Assembly (NCBI GenBank): GCA_964017155.1
Contig: OZ024854.1
Location: 18,161,555-18,225,554 of the forward strand
Length of the DNA: 64,000 nucleotides
Direction: 5' to 3'
Origin: Oasisia sp. SBJ-2009
Taxonomy: Eukaryota > Annelida > Polychaeta > Sabellida > Siboglinidae
This document shows, one piece after another, positions 35,501 through 43,997 of this stretch. A program made the translations under genes and the position numbers. Each line of letters starts with the position of its first letter. Position 1 is the first letter of the stretch. The notes beneath the pieces are model-generated. The model did not search any database and had not been told where the DNA came from. It saw nothing but the letters and a program-made list of their open reading frames with translations.

Positions 35501-36187
35501 ATAAACATAATTTTGTCTTTCTGAGATGCTTGTAATGGGTAAATTCACCAAAATTTATCACACCGCTAGGGGTATATGATGCAGGCTGTTACATACAAGA
35601 TGTGCACAACTTATTAAAGCTATTAGCTTTTTACAAAAAATGGTTCTAAAAATTATTCATAAAACGTATATAATCCTACATGATGTAATTAAAAATTATG
35701 AACTACACATAATTCTATATTAATGAAGGACGGCGATTTTGGACGTGTCTGACAGTCACCGTTTAATAGTGTATGACAGACACAAACTTACCCGCTCGAC
35801 CAACACATGTAGCACTCGATTCCATGTCTCTGGACGACGGAGCGCCAGGGACAAAGGACACCGCCTTGTGACATGTCTTCTTGCAGCTCGTACACCTTGA
35901 GAGGGCATGCCTGCCAGATGCCCCGTCACTGATCCCCCATAAACGGTTCGACACTTCGACTGCCTGGCGCTTCCTGCTTGTGGCTGCTGCCCTACGGGTG
36001 CAACGAGCCACCGGTGTGCGAGGTAGAATGGTTATGGCCTCTGTCGTGGTCGGTGAAACGACCAGGTCATATACAGAACAATCTGTTGACTGAGTCGGTG
36101 GTTTCGGGGTGGAGACGGTTTCTTCTTCGGCGTGGTGATTTACTGCAATTGAAAAAGGGTAAGTTCTTATTTGTACTGATATATATT

Positions 36188-36220
<33 letters not shown>

Positions 36221-36968
36221 ATATATAACTGGTGAAATTCTTTACACTTTCAGCCAGTGTTCAATGGAACGCCATATCTACTCTTCTGGGAAGTATTCAG
36301 CCATGCTATTACTGCGCAAACACTTTTTATACAGCTATCCACCACAGGCAGCCAGGCGCTCATTCAAACAGCTTGCCCATGGTTTATGGCGACAGCAAGA
36401 GAAATTGAATCGGGAATCTGCGTGTGCTAAGTAAATACTTTGTTACACTGGTAAACTAATTCATACATAGGAACCATTAATTAACAATCTGTACAAAACC
36501 TGTAATTAATGTGTGCAGAAACAATTATATTTATTCACTTTCCTACTTGTCAGCATCTACCCGGGTAGTGGTTAAATTTCCCACAACTAGCCTTTTTTTT
36601 TATCTAACTAGTATGCAATGTTTTTCTACCATACATTTGACATCAAATGACATATACATGTAGTACCAAAATGTTGCTTATTTTACAATACTAAATATTT
36701 TATGATAATTTAGTGATCACATGGTCTATAAGGGCATTTGAAACCTTACCAACAGATGCTATTGGTTTAGACAGCAGCAGTTCCAGTTGTTGACACAGCT
36801 GTACTGCTGTTGCCACCTGTCGATTTGTCTGAATGTCTCGGGCATGGGACGGGACGTGACATGTTGGACATTCACCACTGACCACAGTCTCAATACACTT
36901 GCTGCAACACAGTGGAAAACAATTCTAACTGATAGAATTTTAGGAAATTATTTGTGTCAGTGTGTGAT

Positions 36969-37015
<47 letters not shown>

Positions 37016-38676
37016 AAGCGTTGTGTGTGTGAGTGAATAACATTTTATATTCATGTATATGTACAGACATGTATGTACATGTCTCTTTAAGAAATAATAA
37101 CATTTTAGGATGTATTGTGGCAATTTAATGTCAAAAGACCCTCTTCAGGAGTTTGTGACTGTCATTGTCTTGATCAATAAGTAATGAACACATTAAGACA
37201 TTCACTGCATGGAAATAGACGCCACTGCCAGTGATGTAACTTACCTACAGAAGAAATGTTCACAGCTGCCAGGAACTCGAGGCTGAGACACGAGCTGACC
37301 ACTGTTTGACAGGCAAACATTTAAGGCTGAACAATCAAACAATTAGTGAAGGTCCATTACCAATATTATAGTCTTGCAATCATGGCATGTGTTCATTGTG
37401 TTGTCAATAATATCTTCACATCAAATATTATATTAATTCAAATGAGTTAGCCTAGTAGCCCATCTGCGATTGTGCCTGATGAAGTGAAGACTAAGTCTGA
37501 AATTCTGACGTATATATATATAAACACTTACAAATAACTAAGTTCTGACCTTCTGTCAAGGAAATGCTACAACAATTGTTACTACAAACTAGAGTAAGAC
37601 AGACGTAATTTTTCCCTCAGACTATACCCGAATAGAACAGCCTTCCCCAGGAAATAGTGGCAGCCAAGTCCTTGGGACTCTAGGCTTGTTGCCCACCTGT
37701 AACCATGACAGACCATCCCCTCCCCTTCCCCTTCTGTTCTGTATCTGTAACTGGCAAAATGTCCTAGGGACACATGGGTCATCTGACATAAAAAAATTGT
37801 TAAAATGTTGGATTAAATTATTTTGAAATGAGTTTAGTGATTTACTTGAGACAGTGTTTGGGGGCAGAGAATTCCATTCTTTGATTTTTGTTGGGAAGAA
37901 GCTGTCTCCAAATATGTTTCAAAAAATTATAATTAATGCCTGAAATCGATCAAAATGTGTACGTAAATAATCATAATGCGCTTTCCTCGTCGAGTCACTA
38001 CCGCCACAGTGAACTCCGTCAGGTGGCGCCGAGGAAAGCGCATTATTTACGTATACATTTTGATAGATTTCAGGCATTAATAATTATTTGTGGATCATGT
38101 GACAAGTGTATACGCGTAGTACAGGTATAATAGTATAGAAGTAGATACACCATGCGAAGTTTGGTGGCCTATGGCCGTTATGTCCCAAGTCACATATGTC
38201 CTAGACGATATGTCCTAAATTTATTATTAAGTTATATAAATAAATGTTATTTTTTAACTTTAGTCTTAACATAAATCTGTTGATATATTAACACTAATGC
38301 TGGCACTCTTTGTAGAACACTTGAAGTCCATTGCATATTTTAACTGTTACTTAGCATCTTGTTTTTGGGACATAACGTCCACAATATTTGGGACATAAGT
38401 GACTTGGGACATAAGCGACTTGGGACATAAGGTCTATAACTCAGTTTGGTCATCGACATCGTAGGTGAACATTTTGATGGGTTTTTCGAGGTGCGGGCCT
38501 AAACTGCAAAAGTACCCAACTTTTTGTTATAATAATCAAATTATTCATAATCAACAAATTGTGGCCAACACTTCGTTAAAAGTAACTTACCATATTCCGC
38601 AACTAAGCAATTTTTCCAGTTCACCTAGAACTTGTTTGCTACATTCCCACATCGTAGGACTTGTAAACGCCATCAT
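23056..38676 (-). CDS. BARD1: BARD1: BRCA1-associated RING domain protein, 11 coding exons
   Basis: Obligate partner of BRCA1; the heterodimer is a nuclear RING ubiquitin ligase for histone H2A that steers double-strand-break repair to homologous recombination. Exons (minus): 38676-38591, 37301-37245, 36901-36750, 36142-35792, 35356-34755, 34092-34012, 33476-33304, 32802-32697, 31772-31643, 31028-30927, 23525-23056. All phases join, giving about 769 residues (human about 777). RING C26, C29, C42, H44, C47, C50, C59, C62 has the spacing of vertebrate BARD1. Ankyrin repeats span about 405-536; BRCT1 about 540-625; BRCT2 about 655-769. AKDHAGWTPL-HEACNHGH keeps the residues known in human BARD1 to read unmethylated H4K20. 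The last intron is 7.4 kb and hosts LINE C. One donor is GC instead of GT. Confidence 0.95.
24230..24820 (-). pseudogene. LINE C polyprotein, frameshifted C-terminal part
   Basis: Downstream of the RT palm the coding continues in other frames: FKYLGLWFDPSLNWKKHVD and IDYGDIMW (24,820-24,476), then LTSQNKIKLHKMLMVGKCLL and FHSYSTRNANCNLFIPR (24,448-24,233). These are the usual thumb and C-terminal motifs of Jockey/CR1-like RTs. Two frame breaks, near 24,800 and 24,460, make the copy inactive. Confidence 0.85.
24777..27593 (-). CDS. LINE C polyprotein: PHD finger, endonuclease, reverse transcriptase (938 aa frame)
   Basis: A start at ATG 27,593 or a later in-frame ATG (MNTRHRN) is possible. 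Near residues 41-60 lies a hydrophobic run (VTVGLVMLAVLPMIVAIGIW) that would pass as a membrane segment, odd for a LINE. A PHD-type zinc finger follows (CKTC...FCDGCELWSHRRC...WFCSLC, about residues 127-181), then the endonuclease (LAHLNINSL, VLTETKLD, FLLGDFNLD, ITDHDLVY) and the RT (AHGTDNIMARSL, NYRPISVLPLC, FLDLKKAFDTVD, GVPQGSVLGPLLF, LYADDTAFF). The frame is lost near 24,800. Confidence 0.9.
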   Translation of the reverse strand: MPIDLLTHRTRIGQFASCHGRMNTRHRNIDRTPRPRGHPGVTVGLVMLAVLPMIVAIGIWAEPTRGPLASAAPAADRKPLTGDTPTPFVRPLLGNKRVHSLNGNVNNSACTLNGHSTRKPPTFKFPCKTCGKPVKSNQHGIFCDGCELWSHRRCIHMSVDEYNRLSQPDQANKTWFCSLCSLPPFSDSFFDVPSTVTIASPDVSTDAVVTAHQPLHQGLVLAHLNINSLLTNLDELRMFLQHYRVDILVLTETKLDSSISSNEISIPCYTVANRKDRTRRGGGIICYVMNPILAKPMMNSRMANAECMWTEICVARQRPFVVGGMYRPPSDSLPMFIDELDEELHRLPLDNTETFLLGDFNLDVSTHRGTELLQCTGDNGLHQLITQATRTTATSASIIDLIFTSHPENLVNSGVTPLGITDHDLVYCVKKCKSIKLPPKYVTSRNWKMFDEAKYQDDCANFPLNELLQSKTIDSAWDIFKSFVLHVTNTHAPLRESRVRGSDMPWITVDLREQMYKRDHLRRVAIRSKSPSNYQNYRVQRNKTRTCLRNAKKDYYDTIIRESANKPKSLWANIKQLLPKSTSIPTVSVMVGDEEVSDPLGIANAFNTFFTTVGSDLATQFANQADPPVIPSSGYESFKFKFITASEVMTLLSGLSISKAHGTDNIMARSLKVAANELSLPLATIYNFSLLTGTIPSEWKQAVVTPVFKEGDRQNTSNYRPISVLPLCMKMFERLIHDQLYAHVTKHNILNPFQSGFRSGYSTTTALLDVSDYLYDQRQHGNITGAIFLDLKKAFDTVDTNILLHKVSAIGIQETELFWFRDYFTNRTQHVRFNEAASSVLPINFGVPQGSVLGPLLFTLYINDLPSVLKHSKVVLYADDTAFFVSGKCIENTQMQLNDDLETVSKWLNVNRLTLNANKTKTMLFGTQQHLSKREGGT
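28255..28400 (-). pseudogene. LINE C-terminal fragment
   Basis: ALDFEHSFFVAPLEPWNKLT followed by AKTVNAPS resembles the terminal HSFF-x-R-T-x-x-x-WN-x-L-x-x-x-T-V-N-A-x-S motif of LINE reverse transcriptases. Nothing else of the element can be followed, so this is a weak call. Confidence 0.4.
29757..29815 (+). mobile_element. SINE fragment
   Basis: Shares GCAGCCTTCGCA, ATTAATTG-like sequence and GTGGCTGGATGCTTTCC with the fuller SINE copy at 50,655-50,850. Both ends are lost. Confidence 0.6.
30405..30642. repeat. 59-61-bp tandem repeat, four copies
   Basis: Unit contains TTGGTTTGGACTGTATGAA and CATGCAACATCAGATAGCAG. Copies are almost identical and differ mainly by a 2-bp insertion, so the array is young. 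It sits in the last BARD1 intron. Confidence 0.95.
30927..31028 (-). CDS. BARD1: BARD1 exon 10, BRCT1 centre
   Basis: VTHLVTSVNAAGTCARTLKY then GKWVVSTQ, the conserved VTH strand, helix 2 and the start of the tryptophan motif, completed by the first codon of the last exon (W-I-GACL). Confidence 0.92.
31225..31240 (+). repeat. G16 homopolymer
   Basis: Sixteen consecutive G, then CGGCG, in a BARD1 intron (C16 in the pre-mRNA). A likely sequencing trouble spot and possible quadruplex former. Confidence 0.9.
31643..31772 (-). CDS. BARD1: BARD1 exon 9, first half of BRCT1
   Basis: VTLLMTSMTHDQRDLVQSCA then MLHARIVDSF is the first strand, helix and second strand of a BRCT fold, aligning with the human PLVLIGSGLSSEQQ region. 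Acceptor CCTGTAG; donor is GAAG|GCACGT, a GC-AG intron, required by the phase of exon 10. Confidence 0.85.
32080..32572. mobile_element. hAT-like MITE with perfect 8-bp target duplication
   Basis: 493 bp between CAGACATGGGCGCAAATAA and its inverted counterpart TTATTTGATCCCATGTCTG. Both flanks carry AATGTGGA (32,072-32,079 and 32,573-32,580). An 8-bp duplication and CAG-type ends point to the hAT superfamily. The interior is AT-rich with many AAGTATTT words and no ORF. Located in BARD1 intron 8. Confidence 0.9.
32697..32802 (-). CDS. BARD1: BARD1 exon 8, last ankyrin repeat and linker
   Basis: NSRGETSLDLAV followed by SAVRNAL corresponds to the degenerate fourth repeat. Boundaries TTTGTAG and CAG|GTGCGT fit phases 1 and 0. 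Confidence 0.8.
33304..33476 (-). CDS. BARD1: BARD1 exon 7, ankyrin repeats
   Basis: Starts HEACNHGHVDVATVLLEWGA, then NNTPLHDAVDNARVECVRLL and SHGADINA. Contains the acidic and Asn residues of the histone H4 pocket. Acceptor TTGCAG, donor GTGAGT. Confidence 0.95.
33873..33953 (+). repeat. 18-bp tandem repeat, 4.5 copies
   Basis: Degenerate unit like GGGCATTTTACAGAGAAC. In one plus-strand frame it reads as a 6-residue repeat (HFTENE, HFVENG, NFTDDG, YFVEDG). It lies in an intron of BARD1 and antisense to it, so coding is unlikely. Confidence 0.75.
34012..34092 (-). CDS. BARD1: BARD1 exon 6, ankyrin repeat
   Basis: Exactly 27 codons: GDVVAVERLLETGAAVSAKD then HAGWTPL. Phase 0 at both ends, so skipping it would delete one repeat in frame. 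Confidence 0.93.
34755..35356 (-). CDS. BARD1: BARD1 exon 5, disordered region into first ankyrin repeat
   Basis: About 200 residues, mostly low-complexity Ser/Lys/Gln, ending in KRNVRGETLLHLAAIK, which matches the start of the BARD1 ankyrin domain (RNHRGETLLH in human). Acceptor CTATAG, donor AAG|GTGTGT. Confidence 0.92.
35792..36142 (-). CDS. BARD1: BARD1 exon 4, disordered region
   Basis: Thr/Pro/Ser-rich with a short basic patch (TRRAAATSRKR) that could be a nuclear localisation signal, and a C-x2-C-x3-C cluster (CTSCKKTC) of unknown role. Acceptor TTGCAG, donor GTAAGT. Assigned by splice phase and position, since the family is not conserved here. Confidence 0.8.
36180..36228. repeat. 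interrupted (TA)n microsatellite
   Basis: TA dinucleotides with TTTA interruptions, in BARD1 intron 3, about 40 bases from the exon 4 acceptor. Confidence 0.9.
36247..36400 (-). mobile_element. SINE copy, diverged
   Basis: CTTCTGGGAAGTATTCAGCC and the following spacing match the SINE at 45,722-45,935 and 48,330-48,550 in the same orientation. Ends are eroded. Confidence 0.6.
36750..36901 (-). CDS. BARD1: BARD1 exon 3, RING end and following helix
   Basis: Opens with SKCIETVVSGECPTCH, the last zinc ligands, followed by DIQTNRQVATAVQLCQQLELLL, the helix that packs with BRCA1 in the known complex. Acceptor TTGCAG, donor GTAAGG. Confidence 0.92.
36970..37014. repeat. (TG)n microsatellite
   Basis: About 22 TG dinucleotides in BARD1 intron 2. 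Confidence 0.95.
37245..37301 (-). CDS. BARD1: BARD1 exon 2, RING centre
   Basis: Begins after AACAG with phase 1 and encodes GQLVSQPRVPGSCEHFFC. An AG 25 bases further upstream (after TTGTTCAG) also leads into an open frame, but its phase does not fit exon 1; the site chosen restores both phase and exact C-x12-C spacing. Ends AG|GTAAGT. Confidence 0.85.
37595..37910 (-). pseudogene. LINE reverse-transcriptase C-terminal fragment
   Basis: On the minus strand one frame reads FGDSFFPTKIKEWNSLPPNT, then SLNSFQNNLIQHFNNFF. This is the end of a Jockey/CR1-type RT (FF-x-R-x-x-x-WNSLP-x-x-T-V-x-x-x-S-L-x-x-F). The downstream part is a 3' UTR-like remnant. Located in BARD1 intron 1. Confidence 0.6.
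37925..38085. mobile_element. hairpin element with ~56-65-bp inverted arms
   Basis: Left arm 37,925-37,989 and right arm 38,030-38,085 are near-perfect inverted repeats (AATGCCTGAAATC, CAAAATGT, ACGTAAATAA, ATGCGCTTTCCTCG), with a 40-base GC-richer loop. The whole can fold into one long hairpin. No target duplication could be fixed. A foldback MITE is the simplest reading. Confidence 0.8.
38170..38440. mobile_element. MITE-like element with TTATGTCCC inverted repeats
   Basis: The left end holds TTATGTCCCAAGTCACATATG; the right end holds three spaced inverted copies ending GACTTGGGACATAAGG. The interior is AT-rich. Target duplication unclear. Located in BARD1 intron 1, about 150 bases from exon 1. 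Confidence 0.6.
38591..38676 (-). CDS. BARD1: BARD1 exon 1, start codon and first RING cysteines
   Basis: Starts ATG ATG GCG; encodes a short helix with LGELEKLLSCGI, matching the helix that precedes the RING in BARD1, and supplies the first cysteine; the second is split by the intron. Ends TG|GTAAGT. The second ATG (38,671-38,673) could be the true start. Confidence 0.9.
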
Positions 38677-39060
38677 CTTTTGCCAGCTTGCTTCAACAGT
38701 GAATAAACGGGCATTCCAATAATCGTAGTAATGATTGGTCTACTGATACACGAAATTTCGTCAACAGCCTTTAGTTTAGAAAGTTGATTGTTTTGAATGT
38801 CAACTAATCAAAATCCCCGCCACCTCTTTAGAAACCGGATATTGGCTCAGATGCAGCTCCACAATGCATTGCGATCTGTCATGGACGGCCAGCTGAAAAT
38901 TTGTGACAGCAGACCTTGTTGTACAAAATCTAAGTAAGCAATTACTGTTCGTTGTTATTGACACTTATACGTGAGTTTTATTCTTTATACAACTCTCTTG
39001 ATTAACTCTGCGGCTGTATCATATAATTAACCATAAAGAAACGTGTAATTAGTTACTGAC
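38677..39060. promoter_or_regulatory. candidate bidirectional promoter between BARD1 and HECW
   Basis: The stretch lies between the BARD1 start codon and the CpG-rich candidate leader exon of HECW. A CCAAT box faces BARD1 (ATTGGT on plus, near 38,734), and CCCCGCC lies near 38,815. No TATA box was found at a sensible distance. The + strand ATG at 38,881 with a good donor at 38,934 (AA|GTAAGC) could be a second leader exon. The promoter call rests on geometry, not on a recognised motif set. Confidence 0.5.
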
Positions 39061-39280
39061 ATGAATCCGGGTGGTGAGGGGCTGTGACACTGACAGTGTG
39101 AGAGTGACTGACTGAGACTGAGTGGGACTCGGGGTGGGAGTGTACTGTCCGTACGGTAGGCGTACGAGTCGGGTCGAGTCCGTCAAGAGCCAGGGACAGG
39201 CGGATGCTAGCGAAGGGCACATGAACGTCAACAAGTCCAGCCCAAAAAACGTTAGGATGCCCAACTTATTCAAAGTTATT
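39060..39280 (+). other. candidate 5' leader exon of HECW
   Basis: CpG-dense against AT-rich surroundings, and ends in a strong donor ATT|GTAAGT. If spliced to the acceptor at 43,588, the only start codon near its end (39,221) opens a short frame that stops six codons into the next exon; it would then be a 5' UTR exon with an upstream ORF ahead of the main start at 43,706. The 5' end is not defined. Confidence 0.4.
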
Positions 39281-39548
39281 GTAAGTTTGTCATGTAATTT
39301 GGTAAACGACGTAATCATGACATAAAAATCAAGATGTTGTCTTTGTACAAGTTATGACTAAACTAAATAAAGTATTGTTGATATTGTTATTGTATAACAC
39401 TATTGTATAATGCTATTGTATAAAGTGAGCGCAGCTACATTTATAAATGGAATATGTTGTTTTTCAAAGAAACCAAATACAATCTAAAAAAAGATGTATT
39501 CTAAATCTCTAGGACTAGGTAGTTATTAATTCAGTCAATCGTAAACAA

Positions 39549-39900
39549 CCCAGCAAACAATGACCCATGATTTCACATGTTCTGTATGTGAATTCACGAG
39601 TTCCACTGGCTCAATTCACGAGAATTCACCAGATTCTGTGAACAAATTTGGTGTGCCGACACATGTTTACCGTGAAATCACAAGTTTTTCACGTGATGCC
39701 ATGTGCCAGTGAAACCATACCAGTTCTGACCCAGCAGTCCCAGTACGACTTGTGTCAAACTCGTTCAAAATTCATGACAACAGGCAGAATATGAGTATTC
39801 ACATGAATACACATGAAAACACGTACTGGTGGAACGGTACCAATTATGAACCAGTATGACATGTGCCAACTGGTTCAGAAATGGTTGCTTGTTTGCTGGG
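39549..39900 (-). mobile_element. palindrome-rich MITE, copy 2 (complete)
   Basis: 352 bp with inverted termini CCCAGCAAACAA / TTGTTTGCTGGG and a direct 6-bp flank AAACAA on both sides (39,543-39,548 and 39,901-39,906). It is the reverse-orientation relative of 3006-3620. Many CACGTG words of copy 1 are CATGTG or CACATG here, as expected from CpG deamination. Confidence 0.85.
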
Positions 39901-40944
39901 AAACAAAATGTTTACAATTTGTTCAATAAAATAAGCAACAGTCAATGCTTTCTTGTAAATTGGTTGTGGCACTTATGAATAGCCTTGTTCTCTAAAGTTA
40001 CGACAAAACACATCAATTGTAAAGATTAAGTCAGTCACAATGTGCTATTTGTTAGCGTTTCTGTGATTAATATGATAAGTAATTGTGTATTTTTGCTAAA
40101 GTATGAAATATGTTTCTATCACCACCACTTATTTGTATGATTTGTCATTGCTAGTAGTGCTATCCGGTGCACAAGATGCTAACACATCTCAAAACCTTAA
40201 TTCTAAATGTAAATTTAGAAAAATGTAAATTAGTAGTCCAGTGACATGTTACATACCTTTGCCGAACAACATATCCAACTAATGGTGTATCTAAACTGGT
40301 ATCTAATAAGATATCGAGACTTATGCTAAGCGTTATAACTTATAAGGTATAAGTTTAATTTTCACAAACAGGGATTTACAGGGTATGGCTGTTTGTATGT
40401 TATCAGACTGGTGTAATCAAATGTTTTTATATAAGCAACAACAGTTCAAACTATTAGCAATGGGTGGATTTAAAAATCCCTGTCGACGGACAGATAGACA
40501 TTGAAGACACTTCAGTATTACTCCAAGTACAAGTACTGTGTGAGACATTGTGTGCAGGTGAGGAATGTCAATCAAAGTATTGTGGTGGTTCGGCAGAGCC
40601 TACTAGAGGTTAGAAACAGAAAAAGCTGTGTAACATTGTTTCCAGGTTTATAAGCCATGTTAAAACTGCTGCTTAAGTTTGTTCTTGTACAATAATAATT
40701 TACACTTTAACCAAATGTAAAGTCAAGTATTGTTTTCATTGGTTTTTTTTACTCAAACTTATGTTCAAATTACTCTTGTTACATATATCTGTATAAAATT
40801 GATGTTACTTTTTGGTATAAAAATTGTAAGAACTTTTTGGTGTTATTCCTTGTAAAAGATGTAAGAACTATAATAACAAATTGTATTGTCATACAAAGGT
40901 GACAGGAGGAGTACAACATGTGGATGATGTGCGCAGACATGTTA

Positions 40945-41075
40945 AGTCTCCCGCATTCGGCGGGAGACTCCCGCAATTTACAGGAAATCTCCCGATCTCC
41001 CGCACGGGAGAACCAATCTCCCGCAATTTCACTGAAATGTAAGTGAAAAAAATTGCGGGAGACTCCAACACCAAA
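40945..41075. repeat. CTCCCG-cluster repeat, copy 2
   Basis: Eight or so CTCCCG/CGGGAG words, including a hairpin TCTCCCGCATTCGGCGGGAGA; related to 1995-2095. Confidence 0.6.
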
Positions 41076-42016
41076 AACAAAAACAAACAAATTTGACCTA
41101 AGTTACCTAACTGGGTGCGGATAATTGGTTTATTTCTGGCTGGGTATTGTCGTGTGTGCTTTTCTGTGTCACCTCACAATGTAGTGCCAGTTAACTAATT
41201 GCAATCGAGTCTGAGACTGAGCTAATGCTCACAGATATCGCCGGGCGCTCGCCGGTGCAGACAATGATTTGAACAATGACCTGAATTGGAACTATTTAAA
41301 TCCCGTCTTACTGTGATGACTGAACATTAAAAACTGTCTAATAAATATCTAAGTACAAAGCCTACACTTTGCCTGTCGCTGACATTGTTTATTAGCTTGG
41401 TAGAATCACCGCGAGCCGCTTTGATACCCTATTATCGCCCGCTGTGTACGTTCCAGTCTTGTAGTACAAAGTGCAATCCGTTTAGATCTAATGGAATAAT
41501 GGCCATCCATACATCTACACTACATGTGCACGTTTGTAAATATATGTACTTTTGCTAAGCTCTTTACTATTTGAGTACATTTGACATGTAAATGAAAAAC
41601 ATTCTCAACAGTTGAGAAAGCATAGTTATTTAAATGGCTCCAGTCGAGCCTATGTCACCATGGCTCAGTCCAGCTCATAAATAATGAATTCCCTATTCAA
41701 GTTTTACATGTAAAGATTATATTAGTTGTGTAATAAAATATCATGTAGATGCTGCTGCTTTTCATCCAAGGGATTTTTTTGCAACATATGATTCATATCA
41801 GAAGTTCAACAAACATGCCAATGAGATTAGCAGGGAATTTATTATATTTGTGGTATTATGACTAGTGATAATAAAACATCTATTGTTCATGGCTCCAAGA
41901 ATGGTTTTGCTCCAAAATAAGTTAATTCATATAAAAAAAAATCTATGTAAATATCTTAATCAGTGCAATTTATTCCTTTTGTATTATATTATTTGCATTT
42001 ATGGTTAAAAACCTAA

Positions 42017-42105
42017 TTTACGTATAATAGCCCAATTTTCCAAGACCCTCCGATTTACGTATAAAATGCCGTTTTCCCCGAGACCCTCCGATTTACGTAT
42101 AAATC
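42017..42105. repeat. 37-38-bp tandem repeat, 2.4 copies
   Basis: Unit TTTACGTATAAAATGCC followed by CCGAGACCCTCCGA; two and a half copies. Confidence 0.85.
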
Positions 42106-43588
42106 TCCCACATTGGCATTTCCAAAACTTAACATGTATGTGATGTGGTACAGCCAACCAAAATCACTATTCACTAGTCTCTTGTGAGGAAATTCTGTTT
42201 TCTATAGTTTAAAGAGAAAACACCACAGTATATGCAATGTTGAATGAGATCTTTATCGACATGGCCGTTTATGCATTGGTATTCTTGCCATGCATAGCCT
42301 TTCTCAACAGCCACTGATCGAGATTAGAAACAGGTGTCGGTGTCATATTACAGCATAGACAGGTGCATCACAACAAGAACCTATTTGACCTGACCCACCT
42401 TGCAAGTTGCAATCAAGACAGCAATCATAGCATCTACATTGTAAATGTGTAAAGCCTTATACAATAAATGGCTGTTTGGCCAGTCTCAAGGTTCACATAG
42501 TTATCTGTCATCTGCCTTCATACTATCTGCATGCATATATTTTACTTCATTAAAATGTAAAAACATCTGTATGCCCTTCCTATTGTGCACTGTGTATGTA
42601 TAGCTCATTTATTTGCAAACTGTTTTCAATGCTAACTGTGGAATTGTATGAATGTTGTATTAGGATTTAATAAGTCAGTGATCTCTTATGTAATTACTGT
42701 GTCATACATGGTTGCCAGTTGAGAAACTGCCAATAGCTTGGCGTACTAGCAATATCTTTGTGTTTGTTTACACAATGTTTGAGAAAATGGCCTTTGTAAT
42801 CTAATTAATAATTTTCTGGTTTGTATCACTGCTATTTCAACATTCAGTCCATCTTGTTAACAACCTAGTTTGTGACTTGGAATTACTACAAGCATAACTC
42901 AGCAAATGTTAATAATAAAACATGCATATTTATCTGTACAGTGTTATTGATTGAAATTAAGCATTAAAAGTACAAATTAACTGTAATGGTATAAAGCATA
43001 TAGATTCATTAAATGGTTTTAATTCTAATGTAAAAACCAGTCAAACATTATAGTGTCACAGTGTCACCTTGGTGGTAACTGCTAATGCAAAATCACATTG
43101 ATTATGGTGGAGCCAGGAGCTCAGACTGTTGTATATTGTTCCTGTAACGTTAATGTAATGCAACTTAGTCCTGCTAAACTGTCACCTTTCTATTGGGTCT
43201 ACTGGCCTAGTCTAGCCTTGATGGTGACCTTGAATGAATGAATGTATTATTCAACAACAACATGCACATTACAATGCACTCAACATGGTGTGCTGCAGCT
43301 ACTGAAAGCACATAATTGAAGTCAAACTTGTACATTGCCATGTCCTTTTCAAACCAGAAAAAACAGAATGTAATACAAATAAAAAATATATAATAATATA
43401 CACAATTCATGCACAAACTTGTTCATGTAGTGTTTGTTTTGAAGTGACACTTGCTGTTAATTTTTAAGCATGGCACCAGGGTCTACCCTTACAAATGTGA
43501 AGAAACTAATAACGAACGACTTGTCGATCTTTATAATGAGCTCAGAGGGTCCATATTCCACATTAACTGGTCTAATTTACTCTTTCAG

Positions 43589-43997
43589 GTGACGAAACCG
43601 AAATGAACGCTATGTTTCTGTGCCGATTACCACAAGTGGTTGTGGACTCTGAGTAGTACCCCGGTGAGTGACGGTGTCCCGGGTCACAGAACTGTGTCAT
43701 CAGACATGGCCGCCGCGACGCGAGTGCTGCGTCGGAGTGTCAGTTCGGAGGTGTCTGGGAGCGTCAGACACGCGCCGCGTCAACGATCGCGGTCGTCTGG
43801 CAGTAGTCTGACACCTCTCGGGCTGCAGCAGAAGGCAAGTAGTGACTCGAATCTGGTGCGTCACTTCCTGTGTCACCGGTCGAGTCTGACCGTCGACAGG
43901 GAGGAGTATGTGCTTGGGAGTGACGAGAAGGTGACAGTGTCGTGGGACATACAGGAAGACGTCAGCTCCTCCGACTGGATCGGCCTCTTCCTAGTTG
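43589..43997 (+). CDS. HECW: HECW exon with start codon
   Basis: Acceptor CTTTCAG at 43,588; 5' UTR to 43,705; coding from 43,706; donor GTTG|GTGAGT. Encodes an Ala/Arg/Ser-rich leader and then [17 protein letters not shown] and [10 protein letters not shown], the conserved opening of the HECW_N domain. Confidence 0.92.

Larger units (their letters stand above)
39907..43588. other. intronic or intergenic stretch upstream of HECW exon
   Basis: AT-rich; no coding exon found. It contains the CTCCCG cluster at 40,945 and the 37-bp tandem repeat at 42,017. If the leader exon at 39.06-39.28 is right, this is the first intron of HECW. Confidence 0.5.
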
